Positions 9,861 through 19,072 are shown, counted from the first letter of the stretch. The stretch is 64,000 nucleotides of DNA from Xaviernesmea rhizosphaerae (GCF_001938945.1 NZ_MKIO01000024.1:124001-188000), one strand, 5' to 3'. Made by a program: numbers and translations. The notes: a model not told the origin generated them from the letters alone.

Positions 9861-10337
9861 ATGAACATCATTCAGCAGCTCGAGGCCGAACAGGCCGCCA
9901 AGATCGAAGCCAAGCGCACCCTGCCGGAATTCTCCCCGGGCGACACGGTTCGCGTCAACGTCCGCGTGACGGAAGGTACCCGCACCCGCGTGCAGGCCTA
10001 TGAAGGCGTTTGCATCGCCCGCTCCGGCGGCGGCATCAACGAGAGCTTCACGGTTCGCAAGATCTCCTACGGCGAAGGCGTCGAGCGCGTCTTCCCGGTC
10101 TACTCGCCGCTCGTCGAAGGCGTCGAAGTGGTTCGCCGCGGTAAGGTCCGCCGCGCCAAGCTCTATTACCTGCGCGACCGTCGCGGCAAGTCCGCTCGTA
10201 TCGTCGAGAACACCGGCACCCGCGCTCGCAAGCTCAACGAAGGCGTCCGCCAGCTGGCTTCCGACGAGAAGGCCCGCATCGAAGCCGAGAAGGTCGCCGC
10301 TGCACAGGCTCTGGCTGCCGAAAAGCCCCAGGAATAA
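9861..10337 (+). CDS. rplS: 50S ribosomal protein L19
   Basis: Lies at the 30S-50S interface. 158 aa, longer than E. coli L19 (115 aa) because of an Ala/Glu/Lys-rich C-terminal extension, usual in alphaproteobacteria. Diagnostic stretches are [40 protein letters not shown] and [23 protein letters not shown] 9861 is preceded by GAGAAGG. A 250-bp leader separates it from the GNAT gene; a strong terminator follows. Confidence 0.97.
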   Translation: MNIIQQLEAEQAAKIEAKRTLPEFSPGDTVRVNVRVTEGTRTRVQAYEGVCIARSGGGINESFTVRKISYGEGVERVFPVYSPLVEGVEVVRRGKVRRAKLYYLRDRRGKSARIVENTGTRARKLNEGVRQLASDEKARIEAEKVAAAQALAAEKPQE

Positions 10338-10385
10338 GACGGACATCTGCTGCGGTCTGCCGCAGTAGGTTGTCATGTGTTTCGA

Positions 10386-10418
10386 ACCGCTCGCAAGGTC
10401 GCTTGCGAGCGGTTTTTT
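10386..10418 (+). terminator. intrinsic terminator of rplS
   Basis: Perfect 12-bp stem (10386-10397 with 10402-10413), GTCG loop, followed by T6. Located about 50 bp after the rplS stop. Confidence 0.9.
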
Positions 10419-10434
10419 GTTGCCTTCTGCATGA

Positions 10435-10535
10435 GCGTATCGGACCGAAAACCGGGAACGGGTTTTCGGAGAAATCCGATGGGGAAACAAAATCCTGGAG
10501 CATCGGACTGGGCATGATTTTCAGTCCGATGCTCC
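10435..10535 (+). repeat. mosaic palindromic intergenic repeat (RIME-like), copy 1
   Basis: Two palindromes joined by a spacer. The left one is centred on CCGAAAACC/GGTTTTCGG. The right one is a perfect 14-bp stem (10497-10510 with 10522-10535) carrying GGAGCATCGGACTG. The same layout recurs at 29185, 33817 and 63303. Resembles the Rhizobium-specific intergenic mosaic elements. Confidence 0.75.
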
Positions 10536-10618
10536 AGCACGGTCAGGCAGCAAAAAGCCCGCCGCGGCCGGGGCCGGGCGGGCTTGCTGAGCGGGTATGG
10601 CGCGGCGCTGTCGCGCGA

Positions 10619-12052
10619 TCAGGCGGCGCGGGCCGTGCGGTAGGTCTGGCTCGGCGCGGTCTCGATCTTGACATGGGCGATCGAGCGCATGAGTTCCCCG
10701 GCTTCCGACACCAGATTGTGGCTCGCGGCCGTGGTTTCCTCCACCATGGCGGCGTTCTGCTGGGTGACCTGGTCGATCTGGCTGATGGTCGAGCTGATCT
10801 CGCCGAGCGCGGTGGATTGCTCGCGCGAGGAGGAGGCGATGTTCTCGATCAGAGACGAAATGTCGCGGATCTGGCCGGCGATTTCGCCCAGCACGTGGCC
10901 GGTGCGGTCCACGAGATCAACGCCGCCCTTGACCTGGCTCGCTGAGGTTGAGATCAGCGTCTTGATTTCCTTGGCGGCCTTGGCCGAGCGCTGGGCCAGT
11001 TCCCGCACCTCCTGGGCGACGACGGCAAAGCCGCGGCCGGCTTCGCCCGCACGCGCGGCCTCGACCCCGGCATTGAGCGCCAGCAGGTTGGTCTGGAAGG
11101 CAATCTCGTCGATCACGCCGATGATCTGGCCGATCTGGTCGGAGGACCCTGCGATCTGCGCCATTGCGGCAATGGCGTCCTGAACCACGGTTCCGGAGGT
11201 TTCGGTCGCCTGACGGGCCTGGGTGGTCAGGCTGGAGACGCGGCCGGCATTCTGCGCCGTGTTGCTGACGGCCTGGGTGATTTCCTCGATGGCCGCGGCG
11301 GCCTGCTCGACGGAGGCCGCCTGCTGCTCGGTACGGCGGGAGAGATCGTCGCAGGCATGGGTGATCTGGTTGCTGGTATCGACGATCGTACCGGCCGTGC
11401 TGTTGACACCGGCAATCACGCCGCCGAGAAGGGCCGCTGTCCGGTTGAAGTTCTCCTTCAGGCTGCTCGCCTTTTCCGGCACTTGATCGATGCGATGGCC
11501 GAAATCGCCCGAGGCCAGCGCAGTCAGGCCGGCCTGCAGAGCGGAGAAGATCAGCTTGTCGGCCTCGCTGTTGGCGCGCTGGCTTTCTTCCAGCACCACC
11601 TGATCGTGAATATACATCAGCGAACCGCAGGCCAGCACCGTCCTGCCATCGGGCAGGGTGCGACAGCCGCCGGTCGCGCGGAACCAGCGATACTGTCCGT
11701 CCTTGCACTTCAGGCGATAACGGACATCATAGCCGGTTTTTCCGCTTTTGTCCGTCACGGAGGCGCCGAAGGCGGCAAAGGTCCCAGCGACATCGTCAGG
11801 ATGAAGCCGGTCCGACCACGACTGGACGACATCGGGAAAATCGCTCAGTCCGGAAAAGCCCATGATCCGCCGCATTTCGTTGGACCAGGTCCACTGGCTC
11901 TTGGCATGCATCGCATCGCCCTCATGCAGCAGCGCTTCCCAGAGGCCGATGCCGGCGGCGTCGCTCAGCAATTGAAAACGTTGCTTCTGGGATGCAAGCT
12001 CTTCTTGTGCTGCCGTCTCTGCATTGGATGCACGAAAGCCGAAAATTGACAT
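10619..12052 (-). CDS. PAS-domain methyl-accepting chemotaxis protein, cytosolic
   Basis: 477 aa with no transmembrane segment, so probably a soluble, energy- or metabolite-sensing receptor. An N-terminal PAS domain (about residues 25-140) contains [35 protein letters not shown] and [18 protein letters not shown], the PAS_3 pattern. A HAMP-like linker ([20 protein letters not shown]) and the MCP signalling domain follow, with [20 protein letters not shown]. The start is put at 12052 (MSIFGF) with AGGAA upstream; an in-frame ATG at 12085 would add 11 residues. The signalling tip is nearly identical to that of the receptor at 2060, so both should join the same CheA array. Confidence 0.88.
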   Translation of the reverse strand: MSIFGFRASNAETAAQEELASQKQRFQLLSDAAGIGLWEALLHEGDAMHAKSQWTWSNEMRRIMGFSGLSDFPDVVQSWSDRLHPDDVAGTFAAFGASVTDKSGKTGYDVRYRLKCKDGQYRWFRATGGCRTLPDGRTVLACGSLMYIHDQVVLEESQRANSEADKLIFSALQAGLTALASGDFGHRIDQVPEKASSLKENFNRTAALLGGVIAGVNSTAGTIVDTSNQITHACDDLSRRTEQQAASVEQAAAAIEEITQAVSNTAQNAGRVSSLTTQARQATETSGTVVQDAIAAMAQIAGSSDQIGQIIGVIDEIAFQTNLLALNAGVEAARAGEAGRGFAVVAQEVRELAQRSAKAAKEIKTLISTSASQVKGGVDLVDRTGHVLGEIAGQIRDISSLIENIASSSREQSTALGEISSTISQIDQVTQQNAAMVEETTAASHNLVSEAGELMRSIAHVKIETAPSQTYRTARAA

Positions 12053-12302
12053 GGGGGCTAATTTCCTATGAGGTCTGCCGGCCATTTATAGGGGCAAGTT
12101 TTTAAAAATTCGGAAAGTCTATTCCGGCACTGTCCTCGCCGCATTGCATCAAGGACGTCGCGTATCTTTTAAAACCTGGAATAGTATTTGCGCGGACCCA
12201 TTGCTATCTTTGCTCATGTTCGATCGAACCGACGACAGAGGATAGTGCCAGGCACAAGACCGATATTGCCGGAAAGCGCGGAATTTGATAGGAGGCGCGG
12301 CC
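12053..12302. other. intergenic region upstream of the leuC leader
   Basis: 250 bp between the start of the minus-strand chemoreceptor gene and the 38-codon ORF. It includes a perfect 12-bp palindrome GTTCGATCGAAC at 12218-12229 that could be an operator. No promoter could be assigned confidently. Confidence 0.4.
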
Positions 12303-12419
12303 ATGGAGTCCAAATTCGGATGTCGCGCCCAGAATGTCGTCGTGCTGCAGGACCATAAGCGTCTGCCGGCACGCTTCTTTGCGCGCGTGGCCGGCGCGCT
12401 GACCGCACGACTTGGCTGA
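12303..12419 (+). CDS. 38-codon small ORF upstream of leuC
   Basis: Open frame of 38 codons with a near-perfect Shine-Dalgarno (AGGAGG at 12290-12295, 7 nt before ATG), better than that of most genes in the window. The predicted product is basic: MESKFGCRAQNVVVL at the N-terminus, FFARVAGALTARLG at the C-terminus. There is no signal peptide and no run of leucine codons as in a classic leu leader, although four leucines are spread through it. It ends 97 bp before leuC, and two hairpins lie between. It could be a small protein or a regulatory leader ORF; the family is not recognised. Confidence 0.5.
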   Translation: MESKFGCRAQNVVVLQDHKRLPARFFARVAGALTARLG

Positions 12420-12424
12420 TCCAG

Positions 12425-12472
12425 TCGGCCGTCGCAGGATCGACGGCCGAGAGGGCGACGCGTGCCGTCGCC
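12425..12472 (+). promoter_or_regulatory. two consecutive hairpins between the small ORF and leuC
   Basis: Hairpin 1: perfect 10-bp stem, TCGGCCGTCG at 12425-12434 with 12441-12450, 6-nt loop. Hairpin 2: perfect 7-bp stem, 12454-12460 with 12466-12472, 5-nt loop. Neither is followed by a T-run, so control at translation or mRNA stability is more likely than termination. Confidence 0.45.
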
Positions 12473-12515
12473 TGTCGTGACCCTTTCCCTTGCTTCAAGC
12501 CGATGGATGACCGCC

Positions 12516-13925
12516 ATGAGCGCACCCCGCACCCTTTACGACAAGATCTGGGACGACCACGTCGTCAGCCGCCAGGAAGACGGCACCTGTCTTCTCTATA
12601 TCGACCGTCACCTGGTTCATGAGGTGACGAGCCCGCAGGCCTTCGAGGGCCTGCGCATGGCCGGCCGCAAGGTCCGTCATCCCGAGAAGACGCTGGCCGT
12701 CGTCGACCACAATGTGCCGACCTCGCCCGACCGCAAGGAAGGCATCAAGAACGAGGAAAGCCGCATCCAGGTGGAAGCGCTGGCCCGCAACGCCGCCGAC
12801 TTCGGTGTGGAATATTATTCGGAAAGCGATGTGCGCCAGGGCATCGTCCACATCGTTGGCCCCGAGCAGGGCTTCACCCTGCCGGGCATGACGATCGTGT
12901 GCGGCGACAGCCACACCTCGACGCATGGCGCCTTCGGCGCGCTGGCGCATGGCATCGGCACCTCCGAGGTCGAGCATGTGCTGGCCACGCAGACGCTGAT
13001 CCAGAAGAAGGCGAAGAACATGCTGGTGCGCGTGGACGGCCAGCTGCCGCCGGGCGTCACCGCCAAGGACATCATCCTCGCCATCATCGGCGAGATCGGC
13101 ACTGCCGGCGGCACCGGCTATGTCATCGAATATGCGGGCGAGGCCATTCGCGCGCTGTCGATGGAAGGCCGCATGACGATCTGCAACATGTCGATCGAAG
13201 GCGGCGCCCGCGCCGGCCTGATCGCCCCTGACGAGACGACCTTCGCCTATGTCAAGGACAAGCCGCGCGCGCCGAAGGGCACGGCCTGGGACATGGCGGT
13301 CGATTACTGGAAGACGCTCGCCAGCGACGAGGGCGCCCATTACGACCGCGTCGTCGTGCTCGATGCCGCGGCCCTGCCGCCGATCGTCTCCTGGGGCTCC
13401 TCGCCGGAAGACGTGGTCTCTGTCCAGGGCGTGGTGCCCAATCCCGACGACATCCAGGACGAGGTCAAGCGGGCCTCCAAGTGGCGGGCGCTCGACTATA
13501 TGGGCCTGAAGCCGGGCACGAAGATCACCGACATCGCCATCGATCGCGTCTTCATCGGTTCCTGCACCAATGGCCGCATCGAAGACCTGCGTGAAGTGGC
13601 CAAGGTGGTCGAAGGCAAGACGGTGGCGTCCACCGTGTCGGCCATGATCGTTCCGGGCTCGGGGCTGGTGAAGGAACAGGCCGAGGCCGAAGGGCTCGAC
13701 GTGATCTTCAAGGCCGCCGGCTTCGACTGGCGCGAGCCGGGTTGCTCCATGTGCCTGGCGATGAACGACGACCGGCTGAAGCCGGGCGAGCGCTGCGCCT
13801 CCACCTCGAACCGCAACTTCGAAGGCCGTCAGGGCTTCAAGGGCCGCACCCATCTGGTTTCCCCGGCCATGGCGGCAGCCGCGGCCATCCAGGGCCATTT
13901 TGTCGATATTCGCGATTTCGGCTGA
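12516..13925 (+). CDS. leuC: 3-isopropylmalate dehydratase large subunit
   Basis: Aconitase-superfamily enzyme that, with LeuD, isomerises 2- to 3-isopropylmalate in leucine synthesis. 469 aa, the normal length. The N-terminus is [12 protein letters not shown]. The substrate/cluster region includes [21 protein letters not shown]. The 4Fe-4S cysteines are in [14 protein letters not shown] and in [12 protein letters not shown]. Start ATG 12516 matches family starts. leuD and leuB are not in the window. The small ORF and hairpins upstream suggest leader-based regulation. Confidence 0.96.
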   Translation: MSAPRTLYDKIWDDHVVSRQEDGTCLLYIDRHLVHEVTSPQAFEGLRMAGRKVRHPEKTLAVVDHNVPTSPDRKEGIKNEESRIQVEALARNAADFGVEYYSESDVRQGIVHIVGPEQGFTLPGMTIVCGDSHTSTHGAFGALAHGIGTSEVEHVLATQTLIQKKAKNMLVRVDGQLPPGVTAKDIILAIIGEIGTAGGTGYVIEYAGEAIRALSMEGRMTICNMSIEGGARAGLIAPDETTFAYVKDKPRAPKGTAWDMAVDYWKTLASDEGAHYDRVVVLDAAALPPIVSWGSSPEDVVSVQGVVPNPDDIQDEVKRASKWRALDYMGLKPGTKITDIAIDRVFIGSCTNGRIEDLREVAKVVEGKTVASTVSAMIVPGSGLVKEQAEAEGLDVIFKAAGFDWREPGCSMCLAMNDDRLKPGERCASTSNRNFEGRQGFKGRTHLVSPAMAAAAAIQGHFVDIRDFG

Positions 13926-13954
13926 TCGCGCGCCCCGCAGCCCCATCTCGATCC

Positions 13955-13987
13955 GGCCCCGCACGCATGCGTGCGGGGCCGTTTGCT
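13955..13987 (+). terminator. terminator downstream of leuC
   Basis: 26-bp perfect palindrome (13955-13980), 11-bp arms around CATG, followed by GTTTGCTTTC. It could serve both leuC and the convergent gene ending at 14008. Confidence 0.75.
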
Positions 13988-14007
13988 TTCATCGGACCCG
14001 CCTCCGT

Positions 14008-14325
14008 CTACTTGAACGGATAACGCTCTCCGCGTGCATTGATCAGGGTGAAGCTCTTGCCGTCGCCGGTCACGATGCGGTCACAGCGCTTGCCGCCATT
14101 GTCGAAGGTGACGCAGACCTGCCCCTGCAGGATCTTGTAGGTGCCGGGGTTGCCGCCCTTATAGGTGTAGCGGCCGTTCGGCATATAGCGCATGGCGCCG
14201 CTGACGGTGTGTCCCACGGCGATCTTTTCGATTTCCGCCTTCGTTGCCGGGCGCTCGGATGTGGCCGCCATAGCCGTGCCCGTCATCAGCGCCGTGGCGA
14301 TCAACGCCTTGATCATGCTCTTCAT
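14008..14325 (-). CDS. small secreted protein of unknown function
   Basis: 105 aa with a clear signal peptide (MKSMIKALIATALMTGTAMA, probable cleavage after AMA). The mature part has ATKAEIEKIAVGHTVSGAMR and RYTYKGGNPGTYKILQG. Two cysteines (QVCVTFDNG, KRCDRIV) could form a disulfide. Probably periplasmic and conserved in rhizobia, but I cannot name a family. Ribosome-binding site ACAGGAGAG before ATG 14325. It is transcribed toward leuC and shares the hairpin at 13955. Confidence 0.7.
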   Translation of the reverse strand: MKSMIKALIATALMTGTAMAATSERPATKAEIEKIAVGHTVSGAMRYMPNGRYTYKGGNPGTYKILQGQVCVTFDNGGKRCDRIVTGDGKSFTLINARGERYPFK

Positions 14326-14440
14326 TTTTCTCTCTCCTGTAAAGCTCTGCCCTGGGCTTTCAGCTGTTCCGCCCCTCGGAGCGGACAAATCCAAGCAGGC
14401 TTCAAATCCGTGGTCCTCCCCCGAATGGGGGAGGAAGCCG

Positions 14441-15007
14441 TCAAAAAATCCGGATGGTCGTCCCCCGCCGAATGAAGCCCAGCAGCCGGCGCATATCGCC
14501 CGGCTTCAGCGCGATACAGCCCTCGGTTGGGGCGTAGCCCGGGCGGATCAGGTGCAGGAAAATGGCCGAGCCGCGATTGCGGCGGCGTTCGGTGATGTTC
14601 CAGTCGAGCACGAGGCAGATGTCGTAGAGACCATCGACACGCATCATTTCCTCATGGCTCGGCCCGAACGGCGCGCGCACCGGCCGGTTATAGGCGGCGT
14701 GTGCAGGCGCATCGCACCAGAGCAGGCCCTTGGCGATCGGCGTCAGCGGCAGGCGACTTGGGGGCGGGGCGATGCGGTCGCGCCGCACGAAGCCGGCAAG
14801 CACAGGCAGCGAGCCGATCGGCGTGGCGCCGTCGCCTTCGCGCTTGCGCGCGGAGCGGCCGCTGCGGCCGATGGCGGCCGGCACGGTGACCGGGCCGAAG
14901 CGCAGATGGCCGCGCGTTGCCGAGCCCGGCGCCTTGCGCAGGGTGACCACGCCCTGCTTCTGCCTCTGTCCACCGGTGCTCTTGTACTTGCGCATGTTCC
15001 GCCCCAT
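14441..15007 (-). CDS. L,D-transpeptidase family protein (YkuD-type catalytic motif)
   Basis: 188 aa. The C-terminal half has the L,D-transpeptidase active site: a His in IFLHLIRPGYAPTEGCIAL and the catalytic Cys in TEGCIAL. HLRFGPVTVPAAIGRSG and DGATPIGSLPVLAGF are typical of the ErfK/YafK-like group that binds peptide stems. No clear signal peptide: the N-terminus is basic (MRKYKSTGGQRQKQG), so export is uncertain. An internal ATG at 14995 would shorten it by 4 residues. Likely role is 3-3 or lipoprotein crosslinking of peptidoglycan; the exact reaction is unknown. Confidence 0.82.
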   Translation of the reverse strand: MGRNMRKYKSTGGQRQKQGVVTLRKAPGSATRGHLRFGPVTVPAAIGRSGRSARKREGDGATPIGSLPVLAGFVRRDRIAPPPSRLPLTPIAKGLLWCDAPAHAAYNRPVRAPFGPSHEEMMRVDGLYDICLVLDWNITERRRNRGSAIFLHLIRPGYAPTEGCIALKPGDMRRLLGFIRRGTTIRIF

Positions 15008-15240
15008 GTCTCTTCAATCGCGTCTTGTCACGAGCTTGTGCTTTGAAGCAAAATTGATGGGACGTCATAAGCCGATTTGCCCTGTGACGGCAAAGCTGCC
15101 GACAGGCCGGCGGGAGCCTCAGCAAAGCCATGGCCTATCAGCCGGCAAAGCTTGAGCTTGCGCAAGACATTGCACCGATCATCCCGCGCCGAAGCCGGAG
15201 CTTCAGCCTGATGATGTTCTTGAAAGGAGACAGACGCCGG

Positions 15241-15924
15241 ATGGCAACCCGTACCATTCTTCTCGTGGATGATGATGACGACCTGCGCCAGACCCTGGTC
15301 GAGCAGCTTTCGCTCTATGAGGAATTCACCATTCTGCAGGAGCCGACGGCGACGAAGGGCATCCAAGCGGCGCGCAGCGAAACCGTTGCGCTTCTGATCA
15401 TGGATGTTGGGCTGCCTGACATGGACGGGCGAGAGGCGGTCAAGCTTCTGCGCAAGGGTGGGTTCAAGCCGCCGATCATCATGCTGACGGGTCATGATAC
15501 CGATTCGGACACGATCCTCGGCCTGGAAGCCGGTGCCAATGATTATGTCACCAAGCCGTTCCGCTTCGCCGTGCTTCTGGCCCGCATCCGCGCGCAGCTG
15601 CGCCAGCATGAGCAGAGCGAGGATGCGACCTTCATCGTCGGCCCCTATACGTTCAAGCCGGGGCAGAAGCTGCTGACGCTGGAAAACGGCCAGAAGATTC
15701 GCCTGACGGAGAAGGAGGCGGCGATCATCCGCTATCTCTACCGGGCCGAGCAGAAGGTGGTCACGCGCGACGTTCTGCTGGAAGAGGTCTGGGGCTATAA
15801 TTCCGGCGTGACGACCCATACGCTGGAAACCCATGTCTATCGCCTGCGTCAGAAGATCGAGCGCGATCCGTCCAATGCCGAGATCCTGGTGACGGAAAAC
15901 GGCGGCTACAAGATCGTTCCCTGA
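15241..15924 (+). CDS. OmpR-family response regulator, CenR/OtpR-like
   Basis: 227 aa. The receiver domain (1-120) has the acidic pocket LLVDDDDDLRQ, the phospho-acceptor Asp55 in LLIMDVGLPDMDG, Thr in MLTGHDTDSD and Lys in NDYVTKPFRF. The winged-helix DNA-binding domain (about 130-227) has LTEKEAAIIRYLYRA and THTLETHVYRLRQKIE. Start ATG 15241 after GAAAGGAG. The sequence resembles the alphaproteobacterial envelope regulators called CenR or OtpR (name from memory, not verified). No kinase is adjacent; the next gene is a cyclic-nucleotide-binding protein and the gene on the other side is an L,D-transpeptidase, which fits a cell-envelope role. Confidence 0.85.
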   Translation: MATRTILLVDDDDDLRQTLVEQLSLYEEFTILQEPTATKGIQAARSETVALLIMDVGLPDMDGREAVKLLRKGGFKPPIIMLTGHDTDSDTILGLEAGANDYVTKPFRFAVLLARIRAQLRQHEQSEDATFIVGPYTFKPGQKLLTLENGQKIRLTEKEAAIIRYLYRAEQKVVTRDVLLEEVWGYNSGVTTHTLETHVYRLRQKIERDPSNAEILVTENGGYKIVP

Positions 15925-16116
15925 GAAGATCGACTCTGCCAGCATCGGCTTCGGCAATAAGGTCCCGCAAGAAAGGCGGGATCTGCTTGCCTTTGCGCCC
16001 GGCGGATGCCAAGAGCGAAAGAGGCGGTGGCCGGTTGCACGCGATGCGCCGGGCTTTTCGCCCTTGACCGGCGGGGGTGAAAGCCCCTTGCCTTGGCGGC
16101 AAGCAGGGGCGGCGCC

Positions 16117-16572
16117 ATGAGCCTGAACGACGATATCACTCTTCTTTCCTCGGTGCCCTTGTTCGCCGAGATCGACCGCGAGAAGCTGCGGCTGATCGCC
16201 TTTGGCGCGGAGCGCCGCCGGGTTTCCGCGGGCCAGGAGCTGTTTCGCGAGGGGGCGCCGGCCGATTGCGCCTATGCCGTTTCTCACGGGCGCTTCCGCC
16301 TGACACAGCTTGACGCGGAAGGACGCCTGCGGCTGGTGGGCATGGCGGAGCGCGGGGCGCTGCTGTCCGAACTGGCGATGATCTCGCTCGTCGCACGCAA
16401 GCTGACGGCGACGGCGGATGAGGACAGCGAGGTCATGCGCATTCCCCGGGCGCTGTTCCACCGCATGCTGGAGGAATATCCCGATGTCGCGCTCATGGTG
16501 GAGGCACGGCTGCGCGGCAGCCTGCAGGGGATGATCGCCGAGGCTGCCGAACTCGCGCCGCGCTTTTCGTAA
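16117..16572 (+). CDS. stand-alone cyclic-nucleotide-binding domain protein
   Basis: 151 aa, a single CRP-like cNMP domain with no helix-turn-helix. The beta-roll begins SSVPLFAEIDREKLRLIAFG; VSAGQELFREGAPADCAYAV follows. The phosphate-binding cassette is recognisable in GALLSELAMI followed by VARKLTATA, keeping Glu and an Arg in place. The C-terminal helix ends at ELAPRFS. Without a DNA-binding domain it may act by protein contact, perhaps with the response regulator 190 bp upstream in the same orientation. A similar pairing is known next to OtpR in Brucella (from memory). Ligand unknown. Confidence 0.8.
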   Translation: MSLNDDITLLSSVPLFAEIDREKLRLIAFGAERRRVSAGQELFREGAPADCAYAVSHGRFRLTQLDAEGRLRLVGMAERGALLSELAMISLVARKLTATADEDSEVMRIPRALFHRMLEEYPDVALMVEARLRGSLQGMIAEAAELAPRFS

Positions 16573-16710
16573 GCTTCGAGGCGCTGGCCCGTTCGCTTGA
16601 ACCTCCGGCACGCGGAAGGGAATTTTCGCGCCGTCCCCCAAGCCCACTTGTAAGAGCATGCGGTGCGTGGATAGGTTCCGCCCGCAGATCCAACATGCGA
16701 GGAGCGGCTG

Positions 16711-17739
16711 ATGAAGACGATCGAGGACGGCGAGATTTTTGGCCATATGCCGACGGGCGAGGCGGTGCATCGCTATCGCATTGCCGGCGGCGGGTTGACG
16801 GCCAATGTGCTCACCCTCGGCTCGGTGATCCAGGACCTTCGTCTCGATGACCACGCCGCGCCGCTGATGCTCGGTTTCGAGGATCTCGACTCTTATGTCA
16901 CCTCGTCGCCTTATTTCGGCGCGACGCCAGGGCGCAATGCCAACCGCATCGGCGAGGGCCGTTTCTCCATCGATGGCGAGAGCTACCAGCTCGAGCTCAA
17001 TGAAAAGGGCGTGACCCACCTCCATGGCGGCAAGGACAACATTGCCCGCCGGGTTTGGACGCTGGTCGACAAGGGCGAGGATTTCATCATCCTCTCGATC
17101 GTCGATCCCGAGGGACGCGCCGGCTATCCCGGCAATTGCACGGTGACGGCCACCTACCGGCTCGCCGCCGAAGGCATCCTCTCGGTGCGCTACGAGGCGA
17201 CCACCGACCATGCGACCATCGCCAATCTCTGCCAGCACGCCTATTTCAACCTCGACGGCGGCACGGATGCGCTCGACCACGAGATCATGATCGCGGCCGA
17301 CAGCTACCTGCCGACCGACGAGCGCCAGGTGCCGACGGGTGAAATCCGCCCGGTGGAGGGAACCGTCTTCGACCTGAGGGCGATGACCTCGATGCGCCGG
17401 CAGGTCGAAGGCGAGAAGGTCGCCTATGACCATAATTTCTGCCTGTCGTCCGCCCGCGTCGAAAAGCGCCCCGTTGCCTTCGTCCGCAGCCCGGCCTCCG
17501 GCGTCTCGCTGGAGGTGCGCACCACCGAGCCGGGCGTGCAGTTCTACTCGGGCTTCAAGCTGAACGTGGCCGTGCCGGGCCTCGAAGGCCGCTCTTACGG
17601 CCCCTTTGCCGGCTTCTGCCTCGAAACCCAGATCTGGCCCGATGCCGTCAATCACGAGGGCTTCCCGGAAGCCATCCTGCGGCCAGACGGAATGCTGGTG
17701 CAGGAAACGGACTACGTCTTTACGAAGACGAAGGGCTGA
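16711..17739 (+). CDS. galM: aldose 1-epimerase (mutarotase)
   Basis: Interconverts alpha and beta anomers of aldoses. 342 aa, standard size. Family landmarks are PYFGATPGRNANRIGEGRF, VTHLHGGKDNIARRVW, a catalytic His in NLCQHAYFNLDGG, and the Glu base region FCLETQIWPDAVNHEGFP. ATG 16711 after GAGGAGCGG. It stands alone between the cNMP protein and the convergent citrate synthase gene; its sugar substrate is not evident from context. Confidence 0.93.
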   Translation: MKTIEDGEIFGHMPTGEAVHRYRIAGGGLTANVLTLGSVIQDLRLDDHAAPLMLGFEDLDSYVTSSPYFGATPGRNANRIGEGRFSIDGESYQLELNEKGVTHLHGGKDNIARRVWTLVDKGEDFIILSIVDPEGRAGYPGNCTVTATYRLAAEGILSVRYEATTDHATIANLCQHAYFNLDGGTDALDHEIMIAADSYLPTDERQVPTGEIRPVEGTVFDLRAMTSMRRQVEGEKVAYDHNFCLSSARVEKRPVAFVRSPASGVSLEVRTTEPGVQFYSGFKLNVAVPGLEGRSYGPFAGFCLETQIWPDAVNHEGFPEAILRPDGMLVQETDYVFTKTKG

Positions 17740-17770
17740 TCAGGGGGCGAGGTTGCAATGGCCCGCCACC

Positions 17771-18976
17771 TCAGCTCGCGCTTCGGTGTTCCGTGGGAAG
17801 CGGGCCGTTATACTGGGCTCGCGGGCGGATAAGCCTGCCCGTGCCTGCCTGTTCCAGCGCATGGGCGAGCCAGCCCACGGTGCGGCCGATGGCGAAGAGC
17901 GCCAAGGCAGTCCCCATCGGCAGGCCGAGTTCTCTGCGCAGCGCCACCAAGGCGAAATCGATATCCGGCAGCCGGCCGGATGTCTCTTCCATGGCAGCGA
18001 TCAGGTCGCGGCTCACCTTCGTTAATGGCAGGTGGTCGAGGATCGCCCGTGCGCGCGGATCGCCCTGGGGATAGAGCGGATGGCCGAAGCCGGGCACGCC
18101 ATCACCGCGCCGCAGCCGCTCCTCGATCACGCTTTGCGCATCGCCCCGCGCTTCCATCTCCGAAAACAACAGTTCGACAAGACTGGTCGTGCCGCCATGC
18201 AGCGGCCCGCTCAGGGCCGACAGTCCGGCATTGAGGCAAGCGCCGAGCGAGGCGCCGGTCGAGGCAACCACGCGCACGGCGAAGGCCGAGGCGTTCAGTT
18301 CATGATCAGCCAGGAGCACCAGGGTGCGGCGCACGAGATCCGCGCCCCGCGCATCGAGCTGCCACGCCGCGGCAAGATGCCTATGAACCGGCTGGTCTCC
18401 CGGCTGGCTGCGGCTGGCGGTGGCGGTGATGGCGCGCAGGAGCGCGGCAGCGCCGATCCAGAGCTTTTTCGGATCGCGCTGCCACGCGATGGCACGCCCT
18501 GCGGCGAAGAGGGGAAGCAGCGCCTGCAGCCGCTCGATCAGCGGCAGGTCGTCAAATGCAGGCGGCACCGACGCCAGGGGCGCCGGCAGGGCGGCGGGAT
18601 CGGCGAAGGGGTCCTTCATCCCGCAATCCCACAGCAGGCACGCGACCTCCTCCAATGTCGCCGCGTCGGAAAGAAGGGCTGCATCCTGGCCGCGATAGAA
18701 CAGCCTGTTGCCATCGATCAGCGTGATGGCCGATGTCAGCACCGGCAGGCCCCAGTCGAGCGTGGCCTGGGCCGCCGCCTTTGGCCGGCGGCCGACGGAT
18801 TTGCGTTTGCACAGGGCGTCCACGTCATGGGCGCTGTATTGCCGGCGGCGCGGGTCTGCCTCGGCATCGCTCGCCTGGATCAGCCCGCGGCTGACATAGG
18901 CATAGAGCGTCGCCTTGCTGACGCCAAGGCGTTGAGCCGCAGTTTCCGCATCGAGGAAGAGAGCCGGTTTTGCCAT
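17771..18976 (-). CDS. citrate-synthase homologue with N-terminal MerR-like HTH
   Basis: 401 aa. Residues 5-60 form a helix-turn-helix of the MerR/excisionase kind (TAAQRLGVSKATLYAYVSRG, then QYSAHDVDAL). Residues 75-395 are a citrate-synthase fold with the active-site His regions SGPLHGGTTSLVE and GFGHPLYPQGDPRAR, an acidic residue at DIDFALVAL, and the CoA-site segment IGRTVGWLAHALEQ. The fusion suggests either an enzyme that controls its own operon or a regulator that senses oxaloacetate, acyl-CoA or citrate. It is divergent from a second citrate-synthase homologue with only 96 bp between the start codons, full of TTGAT/ATCAA half sites. Whether it retains catalysis is not known from sequence. 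Confidence 0.88.
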   Translation of the reverse strand: MAKPALFLDAETAAQRLGVSKATLYAYVSRGLIQASDAEADPRRRQYSAHDVDALCKRKSVGRRPKAAAQATLDWGLPVLTSAITLIDGNRLFYRGQDAALLSDAATLEEVACLLWDCGMKDPFADPAALPAPLASVPPAFDDLPLIERLQALLPLFAAGRAIAWQRDPKKLWIGAAALLRAITATASRSQPGDQPVHRHLAAAWQLDARGADLVRRTLVLLADHELNASAFAVRVVASTGASLGACLNAGLSALSGPLHGGTTSLVELLFSEMEARGDAQSVIEERLRRGDGVPGFGHPLYPQGDPRARAILDHLPLTKVSRDLIAAMEETSGRLPDIDFALVALRRELGLPMGTALALFAIGRTVGWLAHALEQAGTGRLIRPRAQYNGPLPTEHRSAS

Positions 18977-18981
18977 TGCGC

Positions 18982-19035
18982 ATCTTGATGCGTGTATTGA
19001 TCGGATGAATCAAGATTGACCATATCAAGTCAATC
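18982..19035. promoter_or_regulatory. operator-like inverted repeats between divergent citrate synthase genes
   Basis: Two nested inverted repeats. ATCTTGAT at 18982-18989 pairs with ATCAAGAT at 19009-19016. GATTGAC at 19014-19020 pairs with GTCAATC at 19029-19035, a perfect 7-bp dyad with an 8-bp spacer. Five TTGAT/ATCAA-type half sites lie within 54 bp. This is a plausible binding site for the HTH domain of the adjacent gene. Confidence 0.55.
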
Positions 19036-19072
19036 AGGATGCTGGACGAACGTCAACCCCGGAGGATCGTCC

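Noticed and set aside
12149..12532. 127-codon minus-strand frame upstream of leuC
   Set aside because: Overlaps the leuC start and the small ORF, has no ribosome-binding site and a low-quality, Arg/Ser-rich composition.
18991..19015. TTGAT-like half sites between the citrate synthase genes as an FNR box
   Set aside because: The half sites are separated by 7 bases (TTGAT-N7-ATCAA), not 4, so they fit a different regulator.
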